This document shows positions 11,524 through 20,083 of a stretch of DNA of 64,000 bases, piece after piece. The translations under genes and the position numbers were made by a program. The notes below the pieces were generated by a model. That model worked only from the letters and a program-made list of their open reading frames with translations. It had not been told where the DNA came from and searched no databases. The stretch is from the NCBI RefSeq assembly GCF_029961025.1, contig NZ_JASBVP010000006.1, positions 124,001 through 188,000 of the forward strand. The letters are read 5' to 3'. Source of the stretch: Mycobacterium sp. (lineage in GTDB: Bacteria; Actinomycetota; Actinomycetes; Mycobacteriales; Mycobacteriaceae). Every line of letters starts with the position of its first letter. Positions within the stretch are counted from its first letter, which is position 1.

Positions 11524-13047
11524 TTAGGGGGTGACGGTGGCCGCGGGGGCCCCTGCGGGAATGCCGAAGACCCGTCGCAACGAGTCCTCGCCGTGACTGG
11601 TGGGTGCGGGTTCGCCGGGAAACAGGCGAAAGGTGCGCACCCCGTCGGGGCGACGCTCCGCGCGTAAGAAAAAGTAGGCGGGATCCCGGCGCGCGCACAG
11701 GCTGCTGGCGAGATCGTAAAAATGGGTGACGAAAACAACCTTGACCCCGGCATCGACCATGGCGTCCACAACGCCGCGTGCGATTTCCGAACCCTCGCGC
11801 TCGGTGGTGGACGCGAAGGACTCGTTGCACAACAGCAGCGACCTCGGCCCGATATGCTCGGCGATCGCACTCATCCGGGCCAGCTCTTCGTCGAGCTTGC
11901 CGCGGGTGAGGGTAGCGTCCTCCTCCCGCTTGAAATGCGTGAAGACGCCGTCTCGGACGTCGGCGCGAAACGACTCGGCGGTGACGAACATGCCGGCTTG
12001 CATCATCACCTGAGCGGCACCCACACTGCGCAGGAACGTCGACTTGCCGCCCGCGTTAGCGCCGGTAATCACGATCAGTGATTTGCCGTCGGCGTTGACG
12101 TCGTTGCCGGTGACTTTTGTTACGGTGGTCAGACACAGACCCACGTCGCGCAGGTCGCGGCACTGAAACTCTGGTGTGCCGGCCGGGCTGGGAATCGGAA
12201 AGCATGCGGGCACGCCGAATCTTGTGAGCTCATCGTAAAGATTGAGGCACCCGAGATAAAAGCCCAGTTCGGTGCGCAGCCGACCGAAGAATCCCTCGAC
12301 GTGGTCCGCCGATTGCGCGACGACATTGGCGACCTCGTTGATCGCGCGGCCCGCCAATTCGCTCAGAGCCCGAGCACCGGCCTCGTCACGGTCGTCGACG
12401 ACAAACCCGCAGCCGTCGTGGTTTCCGGTGAGCCTGTCCCACCAGCTGCGCCGGGGGGGCTGGTGCAGCAGGTAGTGCGCACCCTTGTTGCCGAGCCCCA
12501 ATTGGGCGCTGACCAGGATGCCGCGCGGCAGGTGCAGTTCGGAAAGATCCTCGTCAAGCCGCTTCAGATAGTCATCGGAAAGCTGGTCGCCGATCATCGC
12601 GAGCAGTTGCTGAAATCCGCGGGAGCGAAACCGCCCGGCATGCGCGTCGCGCAGAGTGCGCAGCTGTTTGAGATTGCCGGCGAGCAGTTCCAGCACCCGC
12701 ACGGAACGGCGCAGCAGCGAATCGGGGTCGCGAGTCAATAGCCCGCCAAGGAAGATCTTGCGGCGCACTTGCACGGCGTCAACCGCGATGTCGTACATCT
12801 GTTGCACAGCAGCACGATTGGCCAGACAGTCGGCCAACACCTGTTGGCGGTAGACGATGACGTCAGGATCGGTGACCGGGAGTGCCAGGACTTTCCGGGC
12901 GGTCTCGAGCAGGAATTCGTCGCCGGCTGCCATCGCTGGGTAAAGGCGCGTGAGCTCAAGGTCGTCGTCGATCTGCTCACGCAGCGGACGGGGGATCGCA
13001 GGCTCTAGGTCGGGGTCGCGTTCGGGGTGTAACAGCCGGACCTTCAT
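11524..13047 (-). CDS. MutS-like ATPase A
   Basis: A 507-residue member of the MutS ATPase superfamily. The C-terminal third has Walker A GANAGGKST (about residues 328-336) and the dimer-interface region NESFASTTERE, followed by VVFVTHFYDLA, which matches the MutS H-loop region. The usual Walker B DE is NE here. There is no N-terminal mismatch-recognition domain, so it is not a classical MutS1, and there is no C-terminal Smr nuclease domain as in MutS2. The N-terminal half is helical, like the MutS lever/clamp region. Its start overlaps the stop of MutS-like B by four bases (ATGA). Two coupled paralogues suggest a heterodimer. The biological role is unknown. Confidence 0.85.
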   Translation of the reverse strand: MKVRLLHPERDPDLEPAIPRPLREQIDDDLELTRLYPAMAAGDEFLLETARKVLALPVTDPDVIVYRQQVLADCLANRAAVQQMYDIAVDAVQVRRKIFLGGLLTRDPDSLLRRSVRVLELLAGNLKQLRTLRDAHAGRFRSRGFQQLLAMIGDQLSDDYLKRLDEDLSELHLPRGILVSAQLGLGNKGAHYLLHQPPRRSWWDRLTGNHDGCGFVVDDRDEAGARALSELAGRAINEVANVVAQSADHVEGFFGRLRTELGFYLGCLNLYDELTRFGVPACFPIPSPAGTPEFQCRDLRDVGLCLTTVTKVTGNDVNADGKSLIVITGANAGGKSTFLRSVGAAQVMMQAGMFVTAESFRADVRDGVFTHFKREEDATLTRGKLDEELARMSAIAEHIGPRSLLLCNESFASTTEREGSEIARGVVDAMVDAGVKVVFVTHFYDLASSLCARRDPAYFFLRAERRPDGVRTFRLFPGEPAPTSHGEDSLRRVFGIPAGAPAATVTP

Positions 13048-14579
13048 CGGGTGATCCTCTGGCGCAGGGTGTCATAGTTGAGCCGGTATTTGTTCGCCAG
13101 CGCCGCGGCGTAGGCGAGACCGTCGGCGGGTCTGCGGGTGAATGTGAACGTCCTCCGGGTCGGATCGTCTGGTGCGACTTCGCCGACCATGCTGACGCAC
13201 GCCGGACCCAGGGCGGCCAGCTCGTCGAGGAAGGTGACGCACACCGCGACGCAGCCCAGCCTGATGATGCGTTTCAGGACTTCGGTATTGATCAGCAGCG
13301 CATCCTCGGCGGTGGTCGACGAGAAGCTCTCATTCATGATGATGCTCGCCTCGGTGGCGCGAGCCAGGATGTCGTGGATGCGCACCAACTCGTCGTCGAG
13401 TTTTCCATGCGGCCTCGACAGGCTTTCCCGGCGTTCGAAGTGGGTGTAGATCTGGTCCGGCAGGCTCAGCTCGGCGCGGCTGGCAGGCACCGGGCAGCCC
13501 AGCGCGCCAAGGTAGGCGCACTGGCCGATCGTTCTGGCGAGCGTCGTCTTGCCTCCCTGGTTGGGGCCGGTGATGACGAAGATCCGCTCGGGCCCCGAGA
13601 GCCGGAAGTCATTACGCACCACGGGCGTGCCGTCGCCGGTCGTCTTGATCGCCAGCGCAAGGTCGAAGGCATCGGTCGCGCGCAGGACACCGGGCTCGCT
13701 GGTCACTTCGGGATAGCTGAAGGCCAGTCCGGCCGCGGCAAAGCGGCCGATGAACGCGAGGTAGGACAGGTAAAAGTGGGCCTCGCGTTCGAACCGGCCG
13801 ATGGCGTGGTCGATAAAGCCATGGTGGCGGCTACAGAAACGTTCCAGCAGCGCGAAGGGCTGCGGATGTAGTTTGGCGACGCACTCCAGGATCTGTTCTT
13901 CCACGTGGTCCATGTCGGCGAAGTCCTTGAGCGGGATGTGGTAGTCCTTACTCGCCTCGGTGGCAAAGCGTTCGAATGTCGCAGTGATTGCCGAACTGTA
14001 ATCGGGTTGGCCGTCGAACTTCTGCACGTGGACCCGCAGGCCTTGAATGTGCACGGTGTAGCGAACCTTGCGCAATTCGGCCGTGACGGCTTGAGTGTCG
14101 GCGGAGAGCTTCTGAAACTCTTCGCTGTCGACGTAACCGGCCACATAGTCGGCAAAGTCGCGCAGGCCACGAGACGTCGGCGCGACGCGGCCGAGATCGT
14201 CTCGCAGGGTTTTCACCGCGCCGCAATAGCCGTCGACGGCATGCAGGAACCAGCCCTGCTTTTGCAAGGGATGAAAGACACGTTCGGCGTGGTGGAGCCG
14301 GAGCCGCACGGTGCGCATGCGGTCGATAAAATTCTCGACGGGCTGACGGCGTTGGTCGCGCTCAAGATCCCGGAATACCTCATGGCGATATTCGACAGCC
14401 GAAACGTCGTGCAACGGTAGGTAGAAGAACTGGGCAAGGCCATCACCGCCATGCGCGGCCGTCACCTCGTCGATGATCTGGTCGAGACAGAGGTCGGGAA
14501 GGCATTCCGGTGGTGTTGGCCCCGTGACGTCGGGCCCGGGATGCGCGCCGGGGAAGAGGATGCTGGTAAAGCCGGCCAT
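13044..14579 (-). CDS. MutS-like ATPase B
   Basis: A 511-residue paralogue of the adjacent downstream protein. It has Walker A GPNQGGKTT, the motif IIMNESFSSTTAED in place of MutS Walker B plus signature, and no mismatch-recognition or Smr domain. The frame stays open to ATG 14654. ATG 14579 (MAGFTSILFP) is preferred because the 49 bp direct repeat at 14610-14658 also occurs in non-coding DNA upstream of the PE gene, so it is more likely untranslated here. It is the first gene of a two-gene operon. The same Asp-to-Asn change in both partners argues for a conserved feature of this subfamily rather than decay. Confidence 0.82.
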   Translation of the reverse strand: MAGFTSILFPGAHPGPDVTGPTPPECLPDLCLDQIIDEVTAAHGGDGLAQFFYLPLHDVSAVEYRHEVFRDLERDQRRQPVENFIDRMRTVRLRLHHAERVFHPLQKQGWFLHAVDGYCGAVKTLRDDLGRVAPTSRGLRDFADYVAGYVDSEEFQKLSADTQAVTAELRKVRYTVHIQGLRVHVQKFDGQPDYSSAITATFERFATEASKDYHIPLKDFADMDHVEEQILECVAKLHPQPFALLERFCSRHHGFIDHAIGRFEREAHFYLSYLAFIGRFAAAGLAFSYPEVTSEPGVLRATDAFDLALAIKTTGDGTPVVRNDFRLSGPERIFVITGPNQGGKTTLARTIGQCAYLGALGCPVPASRAELSLPDQIYTHFERRESLSRPHGKLDDELVRIHDILARATEASIIMNESFSSTTAEDALLINTEVLKRIIRLGCVAVCVTFLDELAALGPACVSMVGEVAPDDPTRRTFTFTRRPADGLAYAAALANKYRLNYDTLRQRITR

Positions 14580-14609
14580 CGACCACCGCCTGCTACCGCC
14601 GTCGTCCAC

Positions 14610-14658
14610 GGTAGAAGCCATCAGCCGATGTGTGGCGGTTGTGGCGGGCTTCATCGCC
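14610..14658. repeat. Direct repeat copy A flanking PE/PPE module
   Basis: This 49 bp stretch begins GGTAGAAGCCATCAGCCG and ends GCTTCATCGCC. It matches 16873-16919 in the same orientation, with a two-base gap and a few substitutions. It lies about 30 bp upstream of the MutS-like B start, so it could be a promoter or operator segment of that operon. Confidence 0.8.
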
Positions 14659-14822
14659 TACCGGCATGGTATCCGGTGATCGGCGGGCTGCGCCATCGCG
14701 GCGACGGCGAGCATCTCCCGTTCGCCCATCTCCTGTTCGCCGGTGGTCGTCGAACCGGCACCACTCCGAAAGTCCCCGGCCAGCACGTCGACGCACCCGG
14801 TGACCGTCCTGGACAGCCGTGG

Positions 14823-16226
14823 TCAGCGACCGACAAGGCGTTGTTTCTCGGCGAATTCCTCTTCGGTCAAAACCCCGGAGTCGCGCAGCACGGCGAGGGC
14901 GAGTTCGCGCAACTCGGTGGAGATTCCCGCGGCCGGCTCGCCGGGAGGCCGCGGCGCCGGCCCCACCCGCGTCTCCGGGGAGCTGGCCCGGACAGGCTCC
15001 CGGCGGCCGGGGCCGATGGCGTTGCCGACGGCGCCCCCGGCCATACCGGCCAGGGCCGTGCCGCTGACCATGCTTCCCGGGATGCCCGCGGTCATCGCCG
15101 GGGCGATCTCGGCCGTCGTCGCCGGTGCGGCGCCGACGTTGGTGAACGGCAATGCCAGGGCGGCGGTGCGGATCGCCGGGGCGGCCCTGACCCAGCCGCG
15201 GGGCACCGACAAGCCGCTGAGCGCTGTCCCTTGCCCCAGGCCGGCCGCCACCGACGGCGCGGGCGTGGTCGACGGCTCACCGAACGCGGCCGGGCCACCG
15301 AAGATCCATTGGGGCAGCGCCTGACCGCCCGGCCCGTTGCCGGTAAACGGTCCCTTACCCTGGGCAAAATCGCGATCGGCATTGATCAGCATGCCTCGAT
15401 ATGACATCGTCGCCGACACCATCGATGATGGTGCGCTCGTGAACGATGCGGGTGCACTGGTGGATGCCGCGACTGTGTCGGCAGCGGCCACGGCTATCGC
15501 CACCTCTGTTACGAGCGTTGCAAATGCCGTCAGCCCCGCCCCGGGGTCTGCCGACGACGCGGACGACGCGAGCCCCTGCAGCGTCGCGGGCACCGCGGAC
15601 ATCAGCTGCGGTCCGCTCGACATGATCGTTTGCGCCGCGGCGCCGGCCGGTGTGCCGACGGCGTGTGTGGTCGCGGCGGCCTGGCCGGTCAATCCAGCGG
15701 GGTCGGTGGTCGGCGCCGGGGGAGTGAACGGCGTCAACGCCGACGCCGCCGTCGACGCGGCGGCGTACCCGTACATCGCCGCGACGTCCTGAGCCCACAT
15801 CTCGGCGTAGGCGGCCTCGGCGGCGGCGATCGCCGGGGTGTTCTGCCCCAGGAAGTTCGTCGCGATCAGCGACACCAGCTGAGCACGGTTGGCCGCGATC
15901 ACCGGCGGGGGGACCGTCGACGCGAACGCCGACTCGTAGGCGGACGCGGCCACCCCGGCCTGGGAGGCGGTCTGCTCGGCCTGCATCGCGGTGGTGCGCA
16001 GCCACGTCACGTAGGGCGCGACGGCGGCCGCCATCGACGCCGACGCCGGCCCCAGCCACGGCCCGTTGACCAGCCCGGAGATCACCGATTCGTAGGCGCT
16101 GGCGATGTGATGAAGCTCGGCGGCCAGCGCGTCCCAGGCCGCCGCGGCCGCCAGCATCGGCCCCGACCCCGGGCCGGTATACATTCTGCCGGAATTGATT
16201 TCCGGCGGTAGCAGCGCGAAATCCAC
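14823..16226 (-). CDS. PPE family protein, PPE-SVP type, with C-terminal SHOCT-like motif
   Basis: A 467-residue PPE protein probably exported by a type VII (ESX) system. The N-terminal 180 residues contain PPE in [12 protein letters not shown] and the WLG turn (WxG). The SVP signature is [13 protein letters not shown] near residue 340. Unusually, the last 30 residues read [10 protein letters not shown] followed by [15 protein letters not shown], the pattern of a SHOCT short C-terminal domain. The start is GTG 16226 after GGAAGG; an upstream extension would run into the PE gene. The partner PE gene ends 35 bp upstream, so the two are probably co-expressed and secreted as a heterodimer. The role of the SHOCT tail is unknown. 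Confidence 0.92.
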   Translation of the reverse strand: MDFALLPPEINSGRMYTGPGSGPMLAAAAAWDALAAELHHIASAYESVISGLVNGPWLGPASASMAAAVAPYVTWLRTTAMQAEQTASQAGVAASAYESAFASTVPPPVIAANRAQLVSLIATNFLGQNTPAIAAAEAAYAEMWAQDVAAMYGYAAASTAASALTPFTPPAPTTDPAGLTGQAAATTHAVGTPAGAAAQTIMSSGPQLMSAVPATLQGLASSASSADPGAGLTAFATLVTEVAIAVAAADTVAASTSAPASFTSAPSSMVSATMSYRGMLINADRDFAQGKGPFTGNGPGGQALPQWIFGGPAAFGEPSTTPAPSVAAGLGQGTALSGLSVPRGWVRAAPAIRTAALALPFTNVGAAPATTAEIAPAMTAGIPGSMVSGTALAGMAGGAVGNAIGPGRREPVRASSPETRVGPAPRPPGEPAAGISTELRELALAVLRDSGVLTEEEFAEKQRLVGR

Positions 16227-16260
16227 TTCTGTCGGCCTTCCGTTCTCAGTCGGCCGGTGT

Positions 16261-16560
16261 TTAGCCGGCCGCGAGTGCGTTCGCGGCTTCGGTGACCGCA
16301 TACGACCCGGCGCTGGCGGCCAGCGTATTCACGAACGCCTCGTGAATCGCCGCGGCCTGGGCGCTGACGGCCTGGTACATCCGGGCGTGCGTCGCGAACT
16401 GCGCCGCCGTCAATGCCGACACCGCGTCGGCGGCGGCAGGGATCACCCCGGTTGTCGGGGCGGCCGCGGCCGCACCGCTGGCGACCATTGCAGAGCCAAT
16501 CGCCTGCAAATTGCCGGCCGCTGCTGCCAGCACTTCCGGCTGTGTGATCACGAAAGACAT
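16261..16560 (-). CDS. PE family protein (partner of PPE at 14823)
   Basis: A 99-residue PE protein consisting of the PE domain alone: it begins [19 protein letters not shown] and carries the YxxxE type VII secretion motif as SYAVTEAAN near the C-terminus. A strong GAGGAGGGG site precedes the start. It is the first gene of a PE-PPE operon. In known pairs the PE and PPE proteins form a four-helix heterodimer held by an EspG chaperone and exported through an ESX system. Confidence 0.93.
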   Translation of the reverse strand: MSFVITQPEVLAAAAGNLQAIGSAMVASGAAAAAPTTGVIPAAADAVSALTAAQFATHARMYQAVSAQAAAIHEAFVNTLAASAGSYAVTEAANALAAG

Positions 16561-16579
16561 CGATGCCCCTCCTCAATAG

Positions 16580-16617
16580 TGTGCTGTCAGAACTTATAGG
16601 TGTGTGCTGCCAGAACT
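16580..16617 (-). promoter_or_regulatory. Paired 15 bp direct repeats and possible -10 upstream of PE gene
   Basis: TGTGCTGTCAGAACT at 16580-16594 and TGTGCTGCCAGAACT at 16603-16617 match at 14 of 15 positions and are 23 bp apart, about two helical turns. On the minus strand, a TATAAG that could serve as a -10 lies between them, about 35 bp before the PE start. This looks like the promoter with a paired binding site for the PE-PPE operon. Confidence 0.45.
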
Positions 16618-17000
16618 ACGGTGTTGTAGGCGAAGTGCAATTGCCGAGGCGCCTCTGATGTGAGGCCGACAGCAGAACGTGCTGCGGTAACGGTGTTTTC
16701 GAAAGCCTGTGGGGCGAAGGTGGCCCTTCCGGGGGGCACCAACACAATTGAAGTTTCCTGGCACACCACGCCGAAGCGGCGCAACGGAAAAACCGCACCG
16801 GGGTGCGCCATCGACTACTCGCCATCTGCCGTCTGCCCTGGACCAACTCCCTTCTACCCTGATCCCCTCATGGGTAGAAGCCATCAGCCGGGGTGGCGGT
16901 TGTGGCGAGCTTCATCGCCGTCGGACGATATTAACGAACGGTTAACTGAGCGCGCAAGCTAACGCAGTTGTCTCAGGGCCCAGTCAACCCTGCCGCGCCG
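16618..17000. other. Non-coding accessory stretch upstream of PE gene
   Basis: No convincing gene lies here. Short open frames on both strands lack ribosome-binding sites and any recognisable composition. It holds the second copy of the direct repeat (16873-16919) and probably the 5' region of the PE-PPE operon. Confidence 0.5.
16873..16919. repeat. Direct repeat copy B flanking PE/PPE module
   Basis: This 47 bp copy matches 14610-14658 in the same orientation. The two copies bracket about 2.2 kb containing the PPE and PE genes, which suggests that the module was inserted next to, or duplicated along with, this sequence. Confidence 0.8.
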
Positions 17001-17291
17001 ATGGGCTGCAGACGGCTGCGTGCCGGCAGCGGCGCAATCGGCGTGGCCAATGCGGTACTGATCTCGATCGCGATCGCCGCCTACGGGTTTTTCGCCGTCG
17101 GTGTTCTCGGGATCAGTTCCACCGTGTTGCCCACCATCGCGCTGAACCTGGTGGTGGCGGTGGTTCTGGTCGCATTCATCCTCATGATGGGGCTCTGGAT
17201 CACACCGAAGCAGCAATCGAAGCCGCGCGGAAGGAATGTGCTGATCGCTTCATCCGGACACGTTCGACCTCCTGGCCGGCTACGACCGTGA
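17001..17291 (+). CDS. Small two-helix membrane protein, unknown
   Basis: A 96-residue open frame with two strong hydrophobic segments: one begins NAVLISIAIAAYGFFAVGVL and the other lies within TVLPTIALNLVVAVVLVAFI. A polar tail follows. No family is recognised. No clear ribosome-binding site precedes ATG 17001, and the last 20 residues are compositionally different, so the gene may be truncated or part of the decayed region just downstream. It could also be a remnant of a membrane-complex subunit related to the neighbouring pseudogene. Confidence 0.4.
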   Translation: MGCRRLRAGSGAIGVANAVLISIAIAAYGFFAVGVLGISSTVLPTIALNLVVAVVLVAFILMMGLWITPKQQSKPRGRNVLIASSGHVRPPGRLRP

Positions 17292-17325
17292 GCTGCCCGG
17301 CAGGGCAGCCGGCTCGGTCATCACG

Positions 17326-18021
17326 GTGGTGTTCGGAAAGGGCAGCGGCGCAGCGGTATTGAGCGGGGCGTTGCTGCTGGCGGGGCAGACGCACACCTTT
17401 GCGTTCACCGGCGGCGCGGTGGATCCACGCAGCGCCGTGGGTCAGGCGGCATATGCGTTGCTGCTGTTGGCAATTCCGTATCTCCAGCCTTGCCATGCAG
17501 CTGTCCACCGCCGTCACCGGAGCGTTGGTGGCGCTGACCATCGGCATCGCAGGCGTGACATTCGTGCGTGTGGTCGCCCTCACCGCGTTCGGTCCGGCAC
17601 GGCTGGGGAAGCCGCAGACGGACCCCGGTGGTGCGTGGGGAGACCGGCAGCAGTGGTATGCGGAATTCTCCGCGCCTGGTCGTCCGCGTCGCCCGGGGTC
17701 GACCGCGGAGTCGGCTATACCTCGTTCGGCTACGCCAGCCCGGTGCGCACCGTGTTGTCCACCGTGCTGGTGACCCGGGCCGAGCTGGCGGCCTCGACGG
17801 ACGACGTCACGGGCCGCCGCTTAACCGTCCCGTTCGCGTTTACCTACCGCGTCGACGTGGTCGATCTCGTCGAACGCTATTTCTACCGGCCGCTGGTGGC
17901 GGCCCTGCTGTGCGTGTCGCGATCCGCCCGACGGCTGCAGTCAGGGCGTCTGGACGCCTATCTGGCCTACCTGCTCATCGCGGTGCTGGCCGTCCTCGCG
18001 GTGGCGATCGCGACCTCCTGA
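17326..18021 (+). pseudogene. Decayed C-terminus of a NuoL/HyfB-like proton-translocating subunit
   Basis: Two reading frames together carry pieces of the C-terminus of a hydrogenase-4/complex-I-like antiporter subunit. The first piece, at about 17490-17610, has LSTAVTGALVALTIGIAG, resembling the late membrane helices. The second, in another frame from about 17710, has GYTSFGYASPVRTVL, then LVERYFYRPLVAALL, then RRLQSGRLDAYLAYLL and a final helix. This is the usual end of HyfB-type proteins (an Rv0083-like relative). The frame break and the missing first 400 or more residues show it is a remnant. The family call rests on remembered C-terminal patterns. Confidence 0.6.
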
Positions 18022-18037
18022 GGTTTGGTGCGCACCG

Positions 18038-18083
18038 GGTGAGACGTGAGGGGCGCGGCCGGTGAGACGTGAGGGGCGCGGCC
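18038..18083. repeat. Perfect 23 bp tandem duplication
   Basis: A 23 bp unit beginning GGTGAGACGTGAGGGGCG is repeated exactly at 18038-18060 and 18061-18083. It lies between the hyfB-like pseudogene and yraN. Two copies only; it may mark a slippage or rearrangement junction. Confidence 0.9.
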
Positions 18084-18203
18084 GGCGTGAGCTCCGCGGC
18101 TACAGCTGTGGAATAGCGCCCGACTGGGGATAACTGGGCGGTGGCGGCGGCGGTGGCCGCCGGGAGGGATCACCCATGTCGGCGCTCCCGCGAGCATGGA
18201 CGC

Positions 18204-18572
18204 ATGACGACACTGACTCGGGCCCAGCTGGGAGCGCTGGGAGAACAGGCGGCCGTGGATCACCTCGCCCGGCAGGGGCTGCGGATCGTCGCCCGCAACT
18301 GGCGCTGCCGATACGGCGAGCTGGATGTGATCGCCGCCGACCCGGCCACCCACACAGCGGTATTCGTGGAGGTGAAGACCCGCACCGGCGACGGTTTCGG
18401 CGGTCTGGCGCAAGCGGTGACCGGGCGCAAAGTCCTCCGTCTGCGCCGGCTGGCCGCGTTATGGCTGGCCGGTCAGGAACAGCGGTGGGCGGCGGTCCGG
18501 CTCGATGTGATCGGGGTGCGATTTGGCCGGCGCGGTGTTCGGGAGATCTACCACGTGCAAGGGGTCGGCTGA
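18204..18572 (+). CDS. YraN/UPF0102 family nuclease-fold protein
   Basis: A 122-residue protein with the restriction-endonuclease-like core: GELDVIAAD, then AVFVEVKTR (Asp and ExK in the PD-(D/E)xK pattern). It corresponds to Rv2898c by sequence memory and position. The family is often encoded beside comM and dprA, as here, and is suspected to process DNA, although the function is not established. The stop overlaps the start of the comM-like gene (TGATG). Confidence 0.92.
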   Translation: MTTLTRAQLGALGEQAAVDHLARQGLRIVARNWRCRYGELDVIAADPATHTAVFVEVKTRTGDGFGGLAQAVTGRKVLRLRRLAALWLAGQEQRWAAVRLDVIGVRFGRRGVREIYHVQGVG

Positions 18573-20083
18573 TGGCACTCGGGCGGGCGTATTCGGTGGC
18601 GGTGCGCGGATTGGACGGCGAGATCGTGGAGATCGAAGCCGACATCTCCTCGGGGTTGCCCGGCGTGCACCTGGTGGGTCTGCCCGACGCGGCGCTGCAG
18701 GAGTCGCGTGACCGGGTCCGGGCGGCGATCACCAATTGCGGGAACCGATGGCCGATGGCGCGGCTCACGCTCGCGCTGTCACCGGCCACGCTGCCCAAAA
18801 TGGGCTCGGTCTACGACCTTGCCCTGGCGGCGGCGGTGTTGGCGGCGCAGCGCAGGAAGCCGTGGCCGCGCCAGGAGAAGACCGTGCTGCTGGGCGAGCT
18901 GGCACTCGACGGCCGGGTGCGGCCGGTGCATGGCGTGTTGCCCGCCGTGCTGGCCGCCAAACACGACGGCTGGCCGGCCGTCGTCGTTCCGGCGGACAAC
19001 CTGGCGGAGGCCAGCCTGGTCGACGGCATCGACGTCTGGGGGGTAGTTAGCCTGGGGCACCTGCAGGCGTGGCTGGGGGGCTCGGCCCGGCTGCAAGACA
19101 GGGTGACGGCGCTGCCCACCGCAGCGGATCGCCCGGCCGACCTGGCCGACGTGGTCGGTCAGACGCAAGCGCGTTTCGCCGTCGAAGTGGCCGCGGCCGG
19201 GGCGCATCATCTGCTGCTGACCGGTCCGCCCGGTGTCGGGAAAACAATGCTGGCGCAACGTCTTCCGGGGTTATTGCCGATGCTGTCCGAGAGCGAGGCC
19301 TTGGAGGTAACCGCAATCCATTCGGTGGCCGGGCTGCTCTCCGGCGCCGCGCCGCTGATCACCCGGCCGCCCTTCGTCGCGCCGCACCCCAGTTCCACCG
19401 TCGCGGCCCTCGTCGGCGGCGGCTCCGGGATGGCCCGGCCGGGCGCCGTCAGCCGGGCTCATCGCGGGGTGCTGTTTCTCGACGAGTGCGCCGAGATCGG
19501 CGTCAGCGCCCTGGAAGCGTTGCGAACACCGCTGGAGGACGGTGAAATCCGCCTCGCCCGCCGCGACGGCGTGGCCCGCTACCCGGCGCGCTTTCAGCTG
19601 GTCCTGGCCGCCAACCCCTGCCCCTGCGCGCCCGCGGACCCGGCTGATTGCGTTTGCGCGCCCAGGGAAAAACGGCGCTACCTCGGCCGGTTGTCCGGCC
19701 CGCTGCTCGACCGGGTGGACCTCCGGGTGGAAATGCATCCGGTGCGGGCCGGGGTGTTCGGCGCGGCCGAAGGCGAGTCGACGGAACGGGTGCGCGCCCG
19801 GGTGGCGGCGGCCCGTCAGGCGGCCGCCGAGCGGTGGCGGCCACACGGATTTCGCACCAACGCCGAAGTCAGCGCGGCGCTGCTGCGGCGGAAGTTCCGT
19901 CCGACCAGCGCCGCGATGGCGCCGCTGCGGACCGCGGTGGACCGCAGGCTACTCAGCATCCGCGGGGTCGACCGCTGCCTGCGAGTCGCCTGGACGCTGG
20001 CCGATTTGGCCGGCCGGACATCGCCGGGGCTCGACGAGGTGGCGGCCGCGTTGAGCTTCCGGCAACCGGGACTGTCGCGGTGA
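18572..20083 (+). CDS. YifB/ComM family AAA+ ATPase (Mg-chelatase-like)
   Basis: A 503-residue AAA+ protein with an N-terminal Lon-like fold (VGLPDAALQESRDRVRAAI), Walker A GPPGVGKTM at about residue 218, Walker B GVLFLDE, and a Cys-rich insert (ANPCPCAPADPADCVCAP), as is typical of YifB/ComM. ComM is a hexameric helicase that promotes branch migration during recombination of transformed DNA. It corresponds to Rv2897c. It overlaps yraN upstream and dprA downstream, forming a three-gene DNA-processing operon. Confidence 0.94.
   Translation: MALGRAYSVAVRGLDGEIVEIEADISSGLPGVHLVGLPDAALQESRDRVRAAITNCGNRWPMARLTLALSPATLPKMGSVYDLALAAAVLAAQRRKPWPRQEKTVLLGELALDGRVRPVHGVLPAVLAAKHDGWPAVVVPADNLAEASLVDGIDVWGVVSLGHLQAWLGGSARLQDRVTALPTAADRPADLADVVGQTQARFAVEVAAAGAHHLLLTGPPGVGKTMLAQRLPGLLPMLSESEALEVTAIHSVAGLLSGAAPLITRPPFVAPHPSSTVAALVGGGSGMARPGAVSRAHRGVLFLDECAEIGVSALEALRTPLEDGEIRLARRDGVARYPARFQLVLAANPCPCAPADPADCVCAPREKRRYLGRLSGPLLDRVDLRVEMHPVRAGVFGAAEGESTERVRARVAAARQAAAERWRPHGFRTNAEVSAALLRRKFRPTSAAMAPLRTAVDRRLLSIRGVDRCLRVAWTLADLAGRTSPGLDEVAAALSFRQPGLSR

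Noticed and set aside
16660..16962. A 100-codon plus-strand frame upstream of the PE gene
   Set aside because: No ribosome-binding site, no motif, and it contains the direct repeat.
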